64,000 nucleotides of DNA from Pustulibacterium marinum (GTDB taxonomy: Bacteria; Bacteroidota; Bacteroidia; Flavobacteriales; Flavobacteriaceae), in the NCBI RefSeq assembly GCF_900116665.1, contig NZ_FPBK01000005.1, positions 124,001-188,000 of the forward strand. Reading direction: 5' to 3'. A program made the position numbers and the translations under genes. Shown here piece by piece: positions 53,075 through 63,628 of the stretch (position 1 is the stretch's first letter; every line of letters starts with the position of its first letter). The notes beneath the pieces are model-generated. The model searched no databases. It was not told the origin of the DNA and worked only from the letters and a program-made list of their open reading frames with translations.

Positions 53075-55696
53075 ATGAAGAAGTTTTTAAAAGTTGCCGG
53101 TATTATTTTACTGGTTTTCATAATTGCCATAATTGCCATTCCTTTTGTTTTCAAAGGAAAAATTGAGCAACTGATCAAAGACAACATTAATAAAAACCTA
53201 AACGCGAAGCTAGAATTTGCAGAGACTGATATCAGTCTAATTCGGAATTTCCCGAATGCTTCGATTCAAATTACAAATCTTACACTAACCAATTACGCTC
53301 CATTTCAGGGAGACACTTTGGTAAGCGCAAAAGATGTAAATCTAAAAATGTCACTTTCAGAATTAATGAGTATTAGTGACGGAATTAAAATCGATTATTT
53401 TTCTATTGATGGTGCAAAAGTAAATGTGCGTGTTAACAAAGATGGTTTAGCCAATTATGACATTGCCAAAGAAACAACTACTGCAACAGCTACCACTGAA
53501 AGTAGCGAAAGTTCAACTATAGAACTTTCTGTTCAAGGGTACGAAATCACCAATAGCTATGTAGATTACAACGATGAAAGTCTTGGAATGGAATTTATTA
53601 TTGATAGTCTAAACCATAGCGGAAGCGGAGATCTTTCTGCAGTAACATCTGAATTAGATACCAAAACCACAGCGCTTGTAAGTTTTGTAATGGATAGTAC
53701 TGCCTATTTAAGCAAAAATCCTGTGCAGCTAGATGCCGTTTTGGGTGTAGATCTTGAAAAAAGCAAATACACATTTTTAGATAATAAATTACTCATCAAT
53801 CAACTTCCTTTAGTTTTTGATGGCTATGTTCAAGTGAATGAAAATAATCAAGAACTAGACATTACTTTTGAAACACCTTCTTCTGATTTCAAAAACTTCC
53901 TTGCCGTTATTCCAGAAGCGTATGCTAAAGATTTGGAAAATGTACAAACCCAAGGTGAAGCTTATATAAAAGGTAAAGCAGGTGGCGTTATTGATGATGA
54001 CCACATTCCAACTTTTGACATAGAAATAGCATCTAACAATGCAATGTTTAAATATCCCGATTTACCAAAAGCGGTTAAAAACATTGATATCAAAACAATC
54101 ATTTCTAACACAACAGGAATTACCAATGACACCGAGGTGAATGTAGAAAATTTAGCTTTTACTATAGATCAAGATTCTTTCAAAGGAAATGCATTGATTA
54201 ACAACATTATTGAAAACCCAAAAGTTAAAGCCAACGTAGGTGGAAGAATTAACTTAGCAAATCTTAGCAAAGCGTATCCGGTAGAATTAGACATTCCACT
54301 TTCCGGAATTTTGGATGCAAATATTGCTACTGCTTTTGATATGGAATCAATTGAAAAAGAACAATATCAAAACACGAAAAATAGCGGAAACATGACTTTA
54401 AGCGGATTTACATACAACTCTGAAGACATGAAAAATCCACTTACCATTAATAAAACTTCATTGACTTTCAACACCACAACAGTAAGTTTGAATGAATTTG
54501 ATGCAAAATCTGGAACTACCGATATTGAAGCAAAAGGAACTATTACCAATTTTCTTGGTTATATGTTTAATGATGAATTGCTCAAAGGTAATTTCACCAT
54601 TAATTCAGACAACTTTAATCTAAATGATTTTATGGTAGAAGAAACAGAAGTAGTTGCATCAAAAGATTCTGAAACCAAAACAGAAATTGTAACAACAGGT
54701 GAAGAACAAATAAAAATCCCAGCATTTCTGGATGCAACAGTTGCCGTAAATGCAAAGAAAGTAAAGTATGATAATTTAGACCTTACCGATGCTAAAGGAA
54801 CTTTGGTCATCAAGGACGAAACAGCAACATTGAAAAATGTTTCTACCAATCTTTTAGGAGGAAATGTAACTCTTAACGGAAATGTATCTACCAAAGGGCA
54901 AACTCCTAATTTTGATATGGACTTAGGGATTAATTCTTTCACTATATCAAAAGCATTCGAAGAATTAGACCTATTGAAGGCTTTAGCGCCAATAGCGCAG
55001 GCAATAGAAGGTAAATTAAATTCTTCCGTATCACTTTCCGGTAACTTGGATAAAAGTTTAGCTCCAGATCTTACAACCCTTTCCGGGAATCTCTTAGCAG
55101 AATTATTGAATACGGATATCAATGCTGAAAACTCTCAGGCTTTATCATTATTAAACAATAATTTGAAGTTTATAGATTTAGATAATTTGAATTTGAAAGA
55201 TCTAAAAGCAGCTTTAACTTTTGAAAACGGAAAAGTGAATGTAAAACCATTTCAGGTAAGTTACAAGGATGTGAAAATTGATATTTCCGGTAGTCATGGT
55301 TTTGATAAATCTATGAGTTATAATTTCACCTTTGATGTTCCTGCTAAATATTTGGGAAGTGATATTTCTAAATTAATCAGTCAGTTGAACGATACCAGTA
55401 TAGAAAATACTAAAGTTCCTGTTACTGCAAATCTTTCCGGTACGTTTACAAATCCAAAAGTAAATACCGACATTCAACAAGCTGTGACAAATTTGACCAA
55501 ACAACTGGTAGAAAAACAAAAACAGCAATTGATAGATAAAGGAAAAGACAAAGCCCAGGAAGCTATAAGCAATATTATAAGTGGAAACACCACAAAGTCT
55601 GATACTACGAAAACTAATTCTAGTCAGCAAGAAGAAGTAAAAAGTGCGGTAAAAGATGCTTTAAATGGATTATTTGGCAAGAAAAAAGAAGAATAA
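53075..55696 (+). CDS. AsmA-family protein
   Basis: 873 aa. One N-terminal membrane helix (about 5-28), then a long repetitive beta domain to about 830: AsmA-like start LIKDNINKNLNAKLEFAE, C-terminal AsmA_2-like part (KALAPIAQAIEGKLNSSVSL) and a Lys/Gln/Glu coiled tail (about 820-873). Members are bridge-like proteins between inner and outer membrane implicated in phospholipid transfer. Follows the queuosine transporter after 56 bp. Confidence 0.9.
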   Translation: MKKFLKVAGIILLVFIIAIIAIPFVFKGKIEQLIKDNINKNLNAKLEFAETDISLIRNFPNASIQITNLTLTNYAPFQGDTLVSAKDVNLKMSLSELMSISDGIKIDYFSIDGAKVNVRVNKDGLANYDIAKETTTATATTESSESSTIELSVQGYEITNSYVDYNDESLGMEFIIDSLNHSGSGDLSAVTSELDTKTTALVSFVMDSTAYLSKNPVQLDAVLGVDLEKSKYTFLDNKLLINQLPLVFDGYVQVNENNQELDITFETPSSDFKNFLAVIPEAYAKDLENVQTQGEAYIKGKAGGVIDDDHIPTFDIEIASNNAMFKYPDLPKAVKNIDIKTIISNTTGITNDTEVNVENLAFTIDQDSFKGNALINNIIENPKVKANVGGRINLANLSKAYPVELDIPLSGILDANIATAFDMESIEKEQYQNTKNSGNMTLSGFTYNSEDMKNPLTINKTSLTFNTTTVSLNEFDAKSGTTDIEAKGTITNFLGYMFNDELLKGNFTINSDNFNLNDFMVEETEVVASKDSETKTEIVTTGEEQIKIPAFLDATVAVNAKKVKYDNLDLTDAKGTLVIKDETATLKNVSTNLLGGNVTLNGNVSTKGQTPNFDMDLGINSFTISKAFEELDLLKALAPIAQAIEGKLNSSVSLSGNLDKSLAPDLTTLSGNLLAELLNTDINAENSQALSLLNNNLKFIDLDNLNLKDLKAALTFENGKVNVKPFQVSYKDVKIDISGSHGFDKSMSYNFTFDVPAKYLGSDISKLISQLNDTSIENTKVPVTANLSGTFTNPKVNTDIQQAVTNLTKQLVEKQKQQLIDKGKDKAQEAISNIISGNTTKSDTTKTNSSQQEEVKSAVKDALNGLFGKKKEE

Positions 55697-55716
55697 CACA
55701 CGTAAAATTAGATTTA

Positions 55717-55755
55717 AATAACAAAAGCCGCTTTCAACAAGCGGCTTTTGTTATT
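55717..55755. terminator. Bidirectional intrinsic terminator
   Basis: AATAACAAAAGCCGCTT-TCAAC-AAGCGGCTTTTGTTATT, a 17-bp stem. Confidence 0.9.
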
Positions 55756-55797
55756 ATGTCAAAAACATATTTGATTTATAATTAAAGTCAGAGCAAA

Positions 55798-56592
55798 TTA
55801 ACTCAACACGTTAATATTCACTACTAACCCTTCATTGGCTCTAACATTGAAAACCGTGTCATCTTCAAAAATAAGATACTGTCCTTTGATACCTTTTAAT
55901 ACACCTTCATACTCTGGTGTTTTTTGTAGATTCAAACTCTTTAATTTCTTTGGGTATTCTAAGACCGGGAAGTTCAAATTTGTTTCAGAATTATTCTCAA
56001 TAAAGTATTCTTTTGCTTCTTCTGGAATGTACTGCTTCAAGTTTTCTCGCCATTGTGTAAGATCTTCGTCTTGTATTTCATTCTTCAACATGGTTCGCCA
56101 ATTGGTTTTGTCTCCCACATGATCTTTCAAAGCAACCTCCGTAATTCCTGCCAAATATCTGTTAGGAACTTCTACAATTTCTATAGCCTCATGCGCTCCT
56201 TGATCGATCCATCGTGTTGGTACTTGTGTTTTTCTGGTAACCCCTACTTTTACATTACTAGAATTCGCCAAATAGACAATATGTGGCTGCAATTGCACCT
56301 TTTTCTCATACTCCAGATCACGATCTTCTTCATTCAAATGCGCTTTACTAAGTTCTGGTTTCATGATCCAATCGGCAGCTTGTGGAACCTCAAAAAAACA
56401 AGATTTACAAAATCCTTGTCTATAAATTGGTTTATCTAAATGACAATTGAGGCATTCAAATTTCACAAATTTCAGCGCAATTTTCTTGTTCAACAACTGA
56501 TTCATATGCAGAAAATCACTTCCAATATTTAAGTAATATTGAATAGGATCTTCAAATTCTGTTATCATTTTAATAAGAACACCTTCAAACAT
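55798..56592 (-). CDS. DUF2797 protein
   Basis: 264 aa. Zinc-ribbon-like CLNCHLDKPIYRQGFCKSCF (four Cys, about 48-68), HIVYLANSSNVKVGVTRKTQ and the RWIDQGA segment are DUF2797 features. The start at 56592 was kept because MFEGVLIKMITEF aligns with the usual N-terminus of the family as I remember it. Function unknown; soluble. Its gene faces a GH3 gene divergently. Confidence 0.85.
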   Translation of the reverse strand: MFEGVLIKMITEFEDPIQYYLNIGSDFLHMNQLLNKKIALKFVKFECLNCHLDKPIYRQGFCKSCFFEVPQAADWIMKPELSKAHLNEEDRDLEYEKKVQLQPHIVYLANSSNVKVGVTRKTQVPTRWIDQGAHEAIEIVEVPNRYLAGITEVALKDHVGDKTNWRTMLKNEIQDEDLTQWRENLKQYIPEEAKEYFIENNSETNLNFPVLEYPKKLKSLNLQKTPEYEGVLKGIKGQYLIFEDDTVFNVRANEGLVVNINVLS

Positions 56593-56715
56593 GTTAAATC
56601 TTTTATATTTTGTAAAGCAGACTATTTGCTTTCTATTTTTTTAGCCTAAATTAGTTTCTGTTTGCCACATTTTTGTTGGCCACTTCATACTTTAAATGTA
56701 AAATTAATTAAAAAA

Positions 56716-58242
56716 ATGCCGATTCCTATTTTTAATTCTATCGCTTCTTGGTTTTTAAAAAAGCGCATTCATCAAATAGAATTATTTATCAAATATCCTC
56801 AGGAAGTACAAACTGAAATCTTAGACGAACTTTTATATACAGCTCAAGACACGCTTTACGGTAGTCAATATGGTTTCAGTGGTATCAAAAATTATGATCA
56901 GTTTAAAAACAATGTTCCTCTTACAACGTATGAGGACTTTGAACCTTATATAGAACGAAGCAGAAAAGGAGAAGCAAATGTTTTCTGGTCTTCGGAAATC
57001 AATTGGTTTGCAAAATCTAGTGGAACCACCAATGCAAAAAGTAAATTTATACCTGTAAGCGAAGAATCTTTAAATGAATGCCATTACAAAGCCAGTAAAG
57101 ATTTGCTTTGCATGTATCTTAATAATAATGAAAATTCTGAATTATTTCTTGGTAAAAGTCTAAGACTAGGCGGCAGCAAACAGCTCTACGAAGACAACGG
57201 AACGGTGTTTGGAGATCTCTCTGCAATTCTCATAGATAACATGCCATTATGGGCTGAATTTAGTTCTACACCAAGCAGCAAAGTATCTTTAATGAGCGAA
57301 TGGGAAACCAAAATTGAAGCCATTCTAGAAGAAACCATGCAAGAAAACGTCACCAGTTTAGCTGGCGTACCATCTTGGATGCTGGTTTTATTAAATAGAG
57401 TGATAGAACGTTCAGGAAAATCTAGCATTTTGGAAGTTTGGGAAAATCTAGAAGTTTATTTTCATGGAGGTGTGAGTTTCACCCCATACGCAGATCAGTA
57501 TCAAAAAATAATTCCTAACGGAAATTTTAGATATTATGAAATCTATAATGCCTCCGAAGGTTTTTTCGCTATTCAAGATACAAATGACTCTAAAGAGTTA
57601 TTATTAATGTTAGACTACGGAATTTTCTATGAATTCATTCCAATGGATACTTACGGAACTCCAAACCAAAAAGTAATTCCGTTAGAACAAGTTGAATTAG
57701 GAAAAAACTATGCCGTTGTAATCACAACAAACGCAGGTTTGTGGCGATACATTATTGGCGACACTATTCGTTTTACATCACTTAGTCCTTATAGAGTAAA
57801 GGTAACTGGAAGAACCAAACACCACATTAATGTATTTGGAGAAGAACTGATTATTGAAAATACAGAAGAAGCTCTAAAGGAAGTTTGCAAAAGAACGAAT
57901 AGTGAAATTATAGAATACACCGTTGGACCAGTTTTCATGGAAGGAAGTGAAAAAGGAGCCCATGAATGGATCATAGAATTTAAAACGCAGCCAAATTCTT
58001 TACCTGAATTTATGGATTTACTAGACAAGAAATTGATGCAGTTGAATTCAGACTACGAAGCAAAACGTTATAAAAATATTACACTTAATCCTCCAAAATT
58101 TACATTGGCTCGGAAAAACTTATTTTATGACTGGTTAAAACAAAATGGCAAATTAGGTGGCCAACATAAGATTCCAAGACTATCCAATTCTCGTACTTAC
58201 ATCGAAGATTTAAAAGAAATAAACAAAGCTTTTATTTTGTAA
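56716..58242 (+). CDS. GH3-fold acyl-amido synthetase-like protein
   Basis: 508 aa from ATG 56716 (MPIPIFNSIASWFLKK); an in-frame TTG at 56662 was rejected for lack of family sequence before the ATG. ATP-binding WFAKSSGTTNAKSKFIPVS, YNASEGFFAIQ and the C-terminal hinge YRVKVTGRTKHHINVFGEEL match the GH3 adenylate-forming family. Plant members conjugate amino acids to hormones; the bacterial substrate is unknown. No pathway neighbours. Confidence 0.9.
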   Translation: MPIPIFNSIASWFLKKRIHQIELFIKYPQEVQTEILDELLYTAQDTLYGSQYGFSGIKNYDQFKNNVPLTTYEDFEPYIERSRKGEANVFWSSEINWFAKSSGTTNAKSKFIPVSEESLNECHYKASKDLLCMYLNNNENSELFLGKSLRLGGSKQLYEDNGTVFGDLSAILIDNMPLWAEFSSTPSSKVSLMSEWETKIEAILEETMQENVTSLAGVPSWMLVLLNRVIERSGKSSILEVWENLEVYFHGGVSFTPYADQYQKIIPNGNFRYYEIYNASEGFFAIQDTNDSKELLLMLDYGIFYEFIPMDTYGTPNQKVIPLEQVELGKNYAVVITTNAGLWRYIIGDTIRFTSLSPYRVKVTGRTKHHINVFGEELIIENTEEALKEVCKRTNSEIIEYTVGPVFMEGSEKGAHEWIIEFKTQPNSLPEFMDLLDKKLMQLNSDYEAKRYKNITLNPPKFTLARKNLFYDWLKQNGKLGGQHKIPRLSNSRTYIEDLKEINKAFIL

Positions 58243-58374
58243 AATACTCTAAATGAACCTTAAAAAGAGTTCTTTTTTAATCATTACTTAACTTAAAATT
58301 TGCATTTAATCGACAATAATTAACCATTTATCAAATATCAAATAACATTTTTGTTTGAGGGGGTTTTTCAGTAT

Positions 58375-58382
58375 TACATTTG
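58375..58382 (+). promoter_or_regulatory. Promoter of the OmpA/PD40 gene
   Basis: TACATTTG with TTTG at 58354-58357, separated by 17 nt: the best -33/-7 pair in the window. The ATG at 58420 lies 37 nt downstream. Confidence 0.75.
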
Positions 58383-58419
58383 TTTCATCGCTAAAGTATT
58401 ACTTATAAAACTATTGAAA

Positions 58420-60057
58420 ATGAATAATTTAAAATTGTCAGTCCTAATCGGTTTTGCAGCAGTAGCTACAAGCTTCGCTCAAACAAATGAGATTGCTTCT
58501 GTTGAATACACTACTAATAAAGAAGAAGTTAGATTTCCTATCAGAGAAAGAAGAATTAACAAATTAGATCCAAGCGGATTTAAGTATGGTGTAAAAAACT
58601 TAAAAGTTAATACTCCTTATACTGAGTTAACAAATCACCTTTACAAAAATAAATTCATTTATTCTTCTTCAAAAAAAATTGGAGTTTTTAAATCTGATAT
58701 AGATCCAAAAACAAATGAACCTTATAAATTATTGTTTTGTGGAGATATCGCAAAGGATCAAGAAATAAAACATTCAACTTTTTTTTCTAACACTTTAAAC
58801 ACTGATAAGTCAAACGAAACTTTTTCAACATTTACAGAAGATGAAGAAACTGTTTATTTCACACGAAGCGTCAAAGAAGGTGATCAAGAATTATTAAAAA
58901 TATTCAGAGCTACTTTGGAAAGAGGAGCTTGGAAAAATATAGAAATGCTTTCTTTTAACATGGAAGGTTTTGAGTATGACACTCCATATGTTTCACCAAA
59001 CGGAGACAAACTTTTCTTCGCATCTAACATGCCTGGAACAATAGGTGGTTATGATATTTATGTTGTAAACATAGACGAAAATGGGAAAGTTGGTACTCCA
59101 AGAAATTTAGGAAACGAAATAAACACTTCTAAAGATGAAAAGTATCCATACATGATGGGAGATGACGCATTATATTTTGCCTCTTCAGGACATTATGGTT
59201 TAGGCGGATATGACATCTTCGAAAGTAAGTTTGTAAACAACAGATTTTATTTCCCTACAAATATGGGTTCATCAATTAACAGTATTTCTGATGATTTCGG
59301 TTTTTTGATTAATAAAGATGACGAAGGATATTTCACATCTGACAGAACAGGTGGACAAGGTGGTTACGACATTTATGCCTTCAAAAGAGAAAAAATTAAA
59401 CAATACGTAGATATTCAAGTTTTAGATGAGAATGGCGCTCCATTAATAAGCTCCAAAGTTCTTGTAAAAGATAGCTATAACAGAGTAATTGCTGATTCTT
59501 ATACAGATGAAAATGGAATGATGAATATTGAAGTTATGCCATACAACTCTTATGCTTTCTACGTAAACAAAAAGGGATACAATGATAATATTGCTAGTTT
59601 CGAAGCTTTAGACGGTGATAAAGAAGATTACACATACACTGAAACAATAACGATGACAGAGAAATCTCCAGAGTATGTTGAAGTTGAGTTTGTAGTAGGA
59701 ACAGATGAAGTTTTCTTTGCAAATGACAAATTTAAAGTTTCTACAGAGATCGAAGCTCTTCAAGAAGCATTGGCTGCAGCTAAAGACAATGCTTATGAAG
59801 TAATTATTAATGCGCATGCTGACCAAAGATTTACTTCTGAATACAACATGACTCTATCTCAAAAACGTGGAGAATTTGTTAAAGCTTTCTTGATAGAAAA
59901 TGGAGTTAAAGCAGACATTATAAGCGTTAAAGCTTTCGGAGAAACAAAACCAAGAGTTACATGTGATGAAGATTGTAGCAAAGAAGAATTAAAAGAAAAC
60001 AGACGTGTTGAAATCATCATCAAGAAAAAAGAGATGAAAGAAGTTAAGCAAGACTAA
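58420..60057 (+). CDS. OmpA-family protein with PD40 repeats
   Basis: 545 aa from ATG 58420 (MNNLKLSVLIGFAAVATSFAQ). PD40-type beta-propeller repeats occupy about 130-330 (KLFFASNMPGTIGGYDIYVV, ALYFASSGHYGLGGYDIFES), then an Ig-like carboxypeptidase-regulatory domain about 340-420, then OmpA/MotB peptidoglycan-binding (AHADQRFTSEYNMTLSQKRG). Layout resembles the gliding/type IX-associated OmpA lipoproteins, but there is a plain signal peptide and no porP/sprF gene alongside. The in-frame TTG at 58351 is upstream of the promoter. Confidence 0.9.
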   Translation: MNNLKLSVLIGFAAVATSFAQTNEIASVEYTTNKEEVRFPIRERRINKLDPSGFKYGVKNLKVNTPYTELTNHLYKNKFIYSSSKKIGVFKSDIDPKTNEPYKLLFCGDIAKDQEIKHSTFFSNTLNTDKSNETFSTFTEDEETVYFTRSVKEGDQELLKIFRATLERGAWKNIEMLSFNMEGFEYDTPYVSPNGDKLFFASNMPGTIGGYDIYVVNIDENGKVGTPRNLGNEINTSKDEKYPYMMGDDALYFASSGHYGLGGYDIFESKFVNNRFYFPTNMGSSINSISDDFGFLINKDDEGYFTSDRTGGQGGYDIYAFKREKIKQYVDIQVLDENGAPLISSKVLVKDSYNRVIADSYTDENGMMNIEVMPYNSYAFYVNKKGYNDNIASFEALDGDKEDYTYTETITMTEKSPEYVEVEFVVGTDEVFFANDKFKVSTEIEALQEALAAAKDNAYEVIINAHADQRFTSEYNMTLSQKRGEFVKAFLIENGVKADIISVKAFGETKPRVTCDEDCSKEELKENRRVEIIIKKKEMKEVKQD

Positions 60058-60118
60058 AATTCCTCGTTACTTATTCAAGAGTTTAAGACAATTATTATTT
60101 ATTCAATATTTTTATAAC

Positions 60119-60150
60119 AAAACCCGATTCTATGAATCGGGTTTTGTATT
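60119..60150 (+). terminator. Intrinsic terminator of the OmpA gene
   Basis: AAAACCCGATTC-TAT-GAATCGGGTTTT followed by a short T tract. Confidence 0.85.
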
Positions 60151-60217
60151 TTAAGAGACTGATATCATATATCTCAGCAAAAAAGTATATCTATTAATAA
60201 ATATTTGGTGTAGATAT

Positions 60218-60258
60218 AAAACGAAAAAGGGATCTCATTGAGATCCCTTTTTCGTTTT
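60218..60258. terminator. Near-perfect 41-bp palindrome, clpX terminator
   Basis: AAAACGAAAAAGGGATCTCA-T-TGAGATCCCTTTTTCGTTTT: 20-bp arms. It sits 28 bp past the clpX stop and can end transcription from either side. Confidence 0.85.
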
Positions 60259-60286
60259 ATACATAGATTATATACTAATTCTAAAT

Positions 60287-61522
60287 CTAAGAGGCCGCTT
60301 TCAACGTACTTAAAGTTGCTTTGTTAAGCTTATCCTCGGCATACTTTTGGGTTAAATGAAATACCTCTATCCCTTCATTACTAGGAAGCTCAAACATCGC
60401 ATCTGTCAAAATAGCTTCACATAGTGAACGTAAACCTCTTGCACCCAATTTATATTCAATAGCTTTGGTTACAATGAAGTCTAAAGCTTCATCATCAATA
60501 GTTAAAGCTATATCATCCATTGCAAACAGTTTTACATATTGCTTTACAATAGCATTCTTAGGCTCTGTAAGAATAGATCTAAGTGTTACTGCATCCAAGG
60601 GATTCATATGAGTTAAAACTGGAAGACGACCAATTATCTCTGGAATTAAACCAAAATCTTTAAGATCCTTTGGAATTACATATTGAAGTAGATTACTTTG
60701 ATCAATTGTATTCATGGAATTAGATGAACTGTATCCAACAGCTTGCATATTCAATCTTTTGGTTATGATACGCTCAATGCCGTCAAAAGCTCCACCTGCA
60801 ACAAACAGAATATTTTCAGTATTGACTTCAATAAACTTTTGATCTGGATGCTTTCTTCCTCCTTTAGGTGGAACGTTTACAGTTGTTCCTTCTAAAAGCT
60901 TCAATAAAGCTTGCTGAACTCCTTCTCCAGAAACGTCTCTTGTAATGGACGGATTATCACTCTTACGAGCAATTTTATCTATCTCATCTATAAAAACGAT
61001 TCCTCGCTCTGCTTTTTCTAAATCATAATCCGCAGCTTGTAAAAGACGAGTCAAAATACTTTCAACATCTTCTCCTACGTACCCAGCCTCGGTCAATACG
61101 GTTGCATCAACTATAGCCAACGGAACATTCAACATTTTCGCAATGGTCTTTGCTATCAAGGTTTTTCCGGTACCTGTTTGCCCCACCATTACAATGTTAC
61201 TCTTTTGAATTTCAATATCATCATCAGATGATTCTTGAAGCAACCTTTTATAATGATTGTACACAGCCACTGACATAACTTTTTTGGTTGCGTCCTGACC
61301 AATTACAAATTCGTCTAAGAAATTTTTAATCTCAATTGGTTTTCTTAATTCCAATTCAGAAGACAAGTCTTTTGAACGAGTTTGCTTCGTTTCTTCCAGA
61401 ACAATGCCATGTGCTTGCTCAATGCAACGATCACAAATATGCGCATCAAGACCAGCAATCAATAAATTTGTTTCCGGCTTTTTTCTTCCACAAAATGAAC
61501 ATTCTAACTCTTCCTTCGCCAT
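60287..61522 (-). CDS. clpX: ClpX, ATPase subunit of Clp protease
   Basis: 411 aa. Zinc finger Cys8, Cys11, Cys30, Cys33 for substrate/adaptor binding; AAA+ Walker [13 protein letters not shown], Walker [12 protein letters not shown], pore loop GYVGEDVES and sensor GARGLRS. Unfolds proteins for ClpP. The start is 14 bp after the clpP stop, one operon. Confidence 0.97.
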   Translation of the reverse strand: MAKEELECSFCGRKKPETNLLIAGLDAHICDRCIEQAHGIVLEETKQTRSKDLSSELELRKPIEIKNFLDEFVIGQDATKKVMSVAVYNHYKRLLQESSDDDIEIQKSNIVMVGQTGTGKTLIAKTIAKMLNVPLAIVDATVLTEAGYVGEDVESILTRLLQAADYDLEKAERGIVFIDEIDKIARKSDNPSITRDVSGEGVQQALLKLLEGTTVNVPPKGGRKHPDQKFIEVNTENILFVAGGAFDGIERIITKRLNMQAVGYSSSNSMNTIDQSNLLQYVIPKDLKDFGLIPEIIGRLPVLTHMNPLDAVTLRSILTEPKNAIVKQYVKLFAMDDIALTIDDEALDFIVTKAIEYKLGARGLRSLCEAILTDAMFELPSNEGIEVFHLTQKYAEDKLNKATLSTLKAAS

Positions 61523-61536
61523 CTAGTGTTTTTTAA

Positions 61537-62211
61537 TTATTTCCTTGTTAAAACTTCGTCAATCATTCCGTAAGCTTGTGCCTCGTCTGCCTTCATCCAA
61601 TAATCACGATCACTGTCATGATGAACTTTATCAAAAGGCTGACCTGAATGACTTGCAATAATGTTATACAATTCATCTTTCAGCTTCAGAATTTCTCTTG
61701 CAGTGATTTCTATATCACTAGCTTGCCCTTGCGCACCCCCAAGAGGTTGGTGAATCATAACTCTTGAATGTGGTAATCCAGATCTTTTACCTGCAGCTCC
61801 TGCACACAATAAAACAGCTCCCATAGAAGCAGCCATACCGGTACAAATAGTAGCTACATCTGGCTGAATGAATTGCATAGTATCATAAATCCCTAAACCA
61901 GCATATACTCCACCGCCTGGAGAATTGATATAAATCTGAATATCTTTAGAAGCATCTAAACTTGTTAAAAACAACAACTGTGCCTGTACAATGTTTGCAA
62001 TTTGATCGTCAATTCCTGTTCCTAAAAAGATAATTCTATCCATCATTAAACGAGAAAAAACATCCATTTGGGTAACATTCATTTGACGCTCTTCCATAAT
62101 ATATGGCGTCATCCCTACAGGATTCATTTTGCTAACAATTTTATCGTAATACATATTATTTATGCCATGATGCTGCGTGGCATATTTTCTAAACTCTTTC
62201 TTGAAATCCAT
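61537..62211 (-). CDS. clpP: ClpP protease subunit
   Basis: 224 aa including a short N-terminal propeptide. Catalytic triad Ser129 (GMAASMGAV), His154 (MIHQP), Asp203 (DSDRDYW), with the H-to-D spacing the same as in E. coli. Forms the tetradecameric barrel with ClpX. Separated from tig by a terminator. Confidence 0.97.
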   Translation of the reverse strand: MDFKKEFRKYATQHHGINNMYYDKIVSKMNPVGMTPYIMEERQMNVTQMDVFSRLMMDRIIFLGTGIDDQIANIVQAQLLFLTSLDASKDIQIYINSPGGGVYAGLGIYDTMQFIQPDVATICTGMAASMGAVLLCAGAAGKRSGLPHSRVMIHQPLGGAQGQASDIEITAREILKLKDELYNIIASHSGQPFDKVHHDSDRDYWMKADEAQAYGMIDEVLTRK

Positions 62212-62230
62212 TCGTAAATTTTTTATTTAA

Positions 62231-62267
62231 AAAAGGCGTTAACCTTCACATTTGAGATTAACGCCTA
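62231..62267 (-). terminator. Intrinsic terminator between tig and clpP
   Basis: Minus-strand AGGCGTTAA...TTAACGCCTTTTTT. It would uncouple most tig transcription from clpPX. Confidence 0.8.
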
Positions 62268-62294
62268 AATATAGGTAATATTTCTTAAAAGTGC

Positions 62295-63611
62295 TTACGC
62301 ATAAGCTTCTTTAACGAAGTCTTCGTAAGTAACTTCTTTAGCTTCTAAATTTGCATTCTCTTTGTAGAATTTAACAAGCTTCTGACTCATTAATTGCTCT
62401 GAAAGTCTTTTTACCTCATCTTGGTTAGACATAATTCTCATAGCTATGTTTTCTACTTCTTCGTCAGCTGGCTCTAATTGACCAAACTGCGCCATTTGAG
62501 TTTTAATAAATCCTTTTGCAAAGTCTTTCAACTCTTCGAACTGAACTTGAAGATCATTTGTAGTAATGATTTTTCCTTCAATCAATTGATAACGAAGTCC
62601 TTTTTCTGACTTGTTATACTCTTCTTCTGCTTGTTCAGCTGATAATGGGTTTTCTCCTGTTTGCTGAATCCATTTTTTAAGAAATTCTGCAGGAAGATCA
62701 AAAGATGTATTTTCTATTAAAGACTCAGTAACATCATTCAATAATTTCTGATCTGCTTGTTGCTCAAATTGCTTTTCAGCATCTTCTTTAATTTTAGCTC
62801 TCATTTCTTCTTCTGAAGAAACTTTACCTTCACCAAAGATTTTATCAAACAATTCTTGGTTCAATTCAGCTAAATCTCTCTTATTTACTTCATCGACAGT
62901 AACTGCAACTTCTACATCTAAATCATGAGCATCATCATGAGAAACTTTTAATACTTCCATTAAATCATGAAGATCTGCAAACAATTCTTTTGAACCTATA
63001 GCAATAGTCTCTCCGGTTTTTGCACCTAAGAATTTTTCAGCCGCAATTTCAGATAACTTGTCGAAAGTGAAAGTAGCTTGATTGTTGATTTCTTTTTCTT
63101 CATTTACAAAAGTAGCAGTAATCTCGCTATCTTTTATAACTTCAGTATGACCTACAAGTTTACCAAATTGCTTTTGGATTCTTTCAACTTGCTCGTCTAG
63201 CATTTTGTCATCTGCAACGATGTTATAATGTGTTACAGGTTCTTTTGTAAATTCAACTTCGAAAGCTGGTGCTAAACCTAATTCAAACTCAAATGTAAAG
63301 TCATCTGCATCCCAATTTAAATCATCCTGAGGTTTTGGAAGTGGATTTCCTAAAACATCTAGTTTTTCCTCAGTTAAATAATTATTAAGAGCATCTTGTA
63401 ATAACTTATTTACCTCGTCTGCCAATACAGCTTTACCATATTGCTTTTTAACAAGACCCATTGGAACATGCCCTTTTCTAAAACCAGGAATATTTGCACT
63501 TTTACGGTAATCACTTAAGGTTTTCTCAACCTTTTCACTATAATCGTCTTTAGAGATTGCAACTGTTACAATTGCATTTAAATCATCTACTTGCTCTTTT
63601 GTAATATTCAT
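62295..63611 (-). CDS. tig: Trigger factor
   Basis: 438 aa ribosome-associated chaperone. Ribosome-binding loop IPGFRKGHVP (41-50) is conserved. The central segment (about 145-245) lacks a clear FKBP active site, as is common in Bacteroidota, and the long acidic C-terminal arms are present. Upstream of clpP as in many bacteria. Confidence 0.93.
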   Translation of the reverse strand: MNITKEQVDDLNAIVTVAISKDDYSEKVEKTLSDYRKSANIPGFRKGHVPMGLVKKQYGKAVLADEVNKLLQDALNNYLTEEKLDVLGNPLPKPQDDLNWDADDFTFEFELGLAPAFEVEFTKEPVTHYNIVADDKMLDEQVERIQKQFGKLVGHTEVIKDSEITATFVNEEKEINNQATFTFDKLSEIAAEKFLGAKTGETIAIGSKELFADLHDLMEVLKVSHDDAHDLDVEVAVTVDEVNKRDLAELNQELFDKIFGEGKVSSEEEMRAKIKEDAEKQFEQQADQKLLNDVTESLIENTSFDLPAEFLKKWIQQTGENPLSAEQAEEEYNKSEKGLRYQLIEGKIITTNDLQVQFEELKDFAKGFIKTQMAQFGQLEPADEEVENIAMRIMSNQDEVKRLSEQLMSQKLVKFYKENANLEAKEVTYEDFVKEAYA

Positions 63612-63628
63612 TTTCTATACTATAAAAA

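Noticed and set aside
54559-55122. 187-aa minus-strand ORF inside the AsmA gene
   Set aside because: Low-complexity antisense frame of a well-supported gene, without own promoter or family features.
56662-56715. GH3 gene extended to TTG 56662
   Set aside because: The added residues (rich in His, Trp, Lys) show no family similarity; MPIPIFNSIASWF is the natural start.
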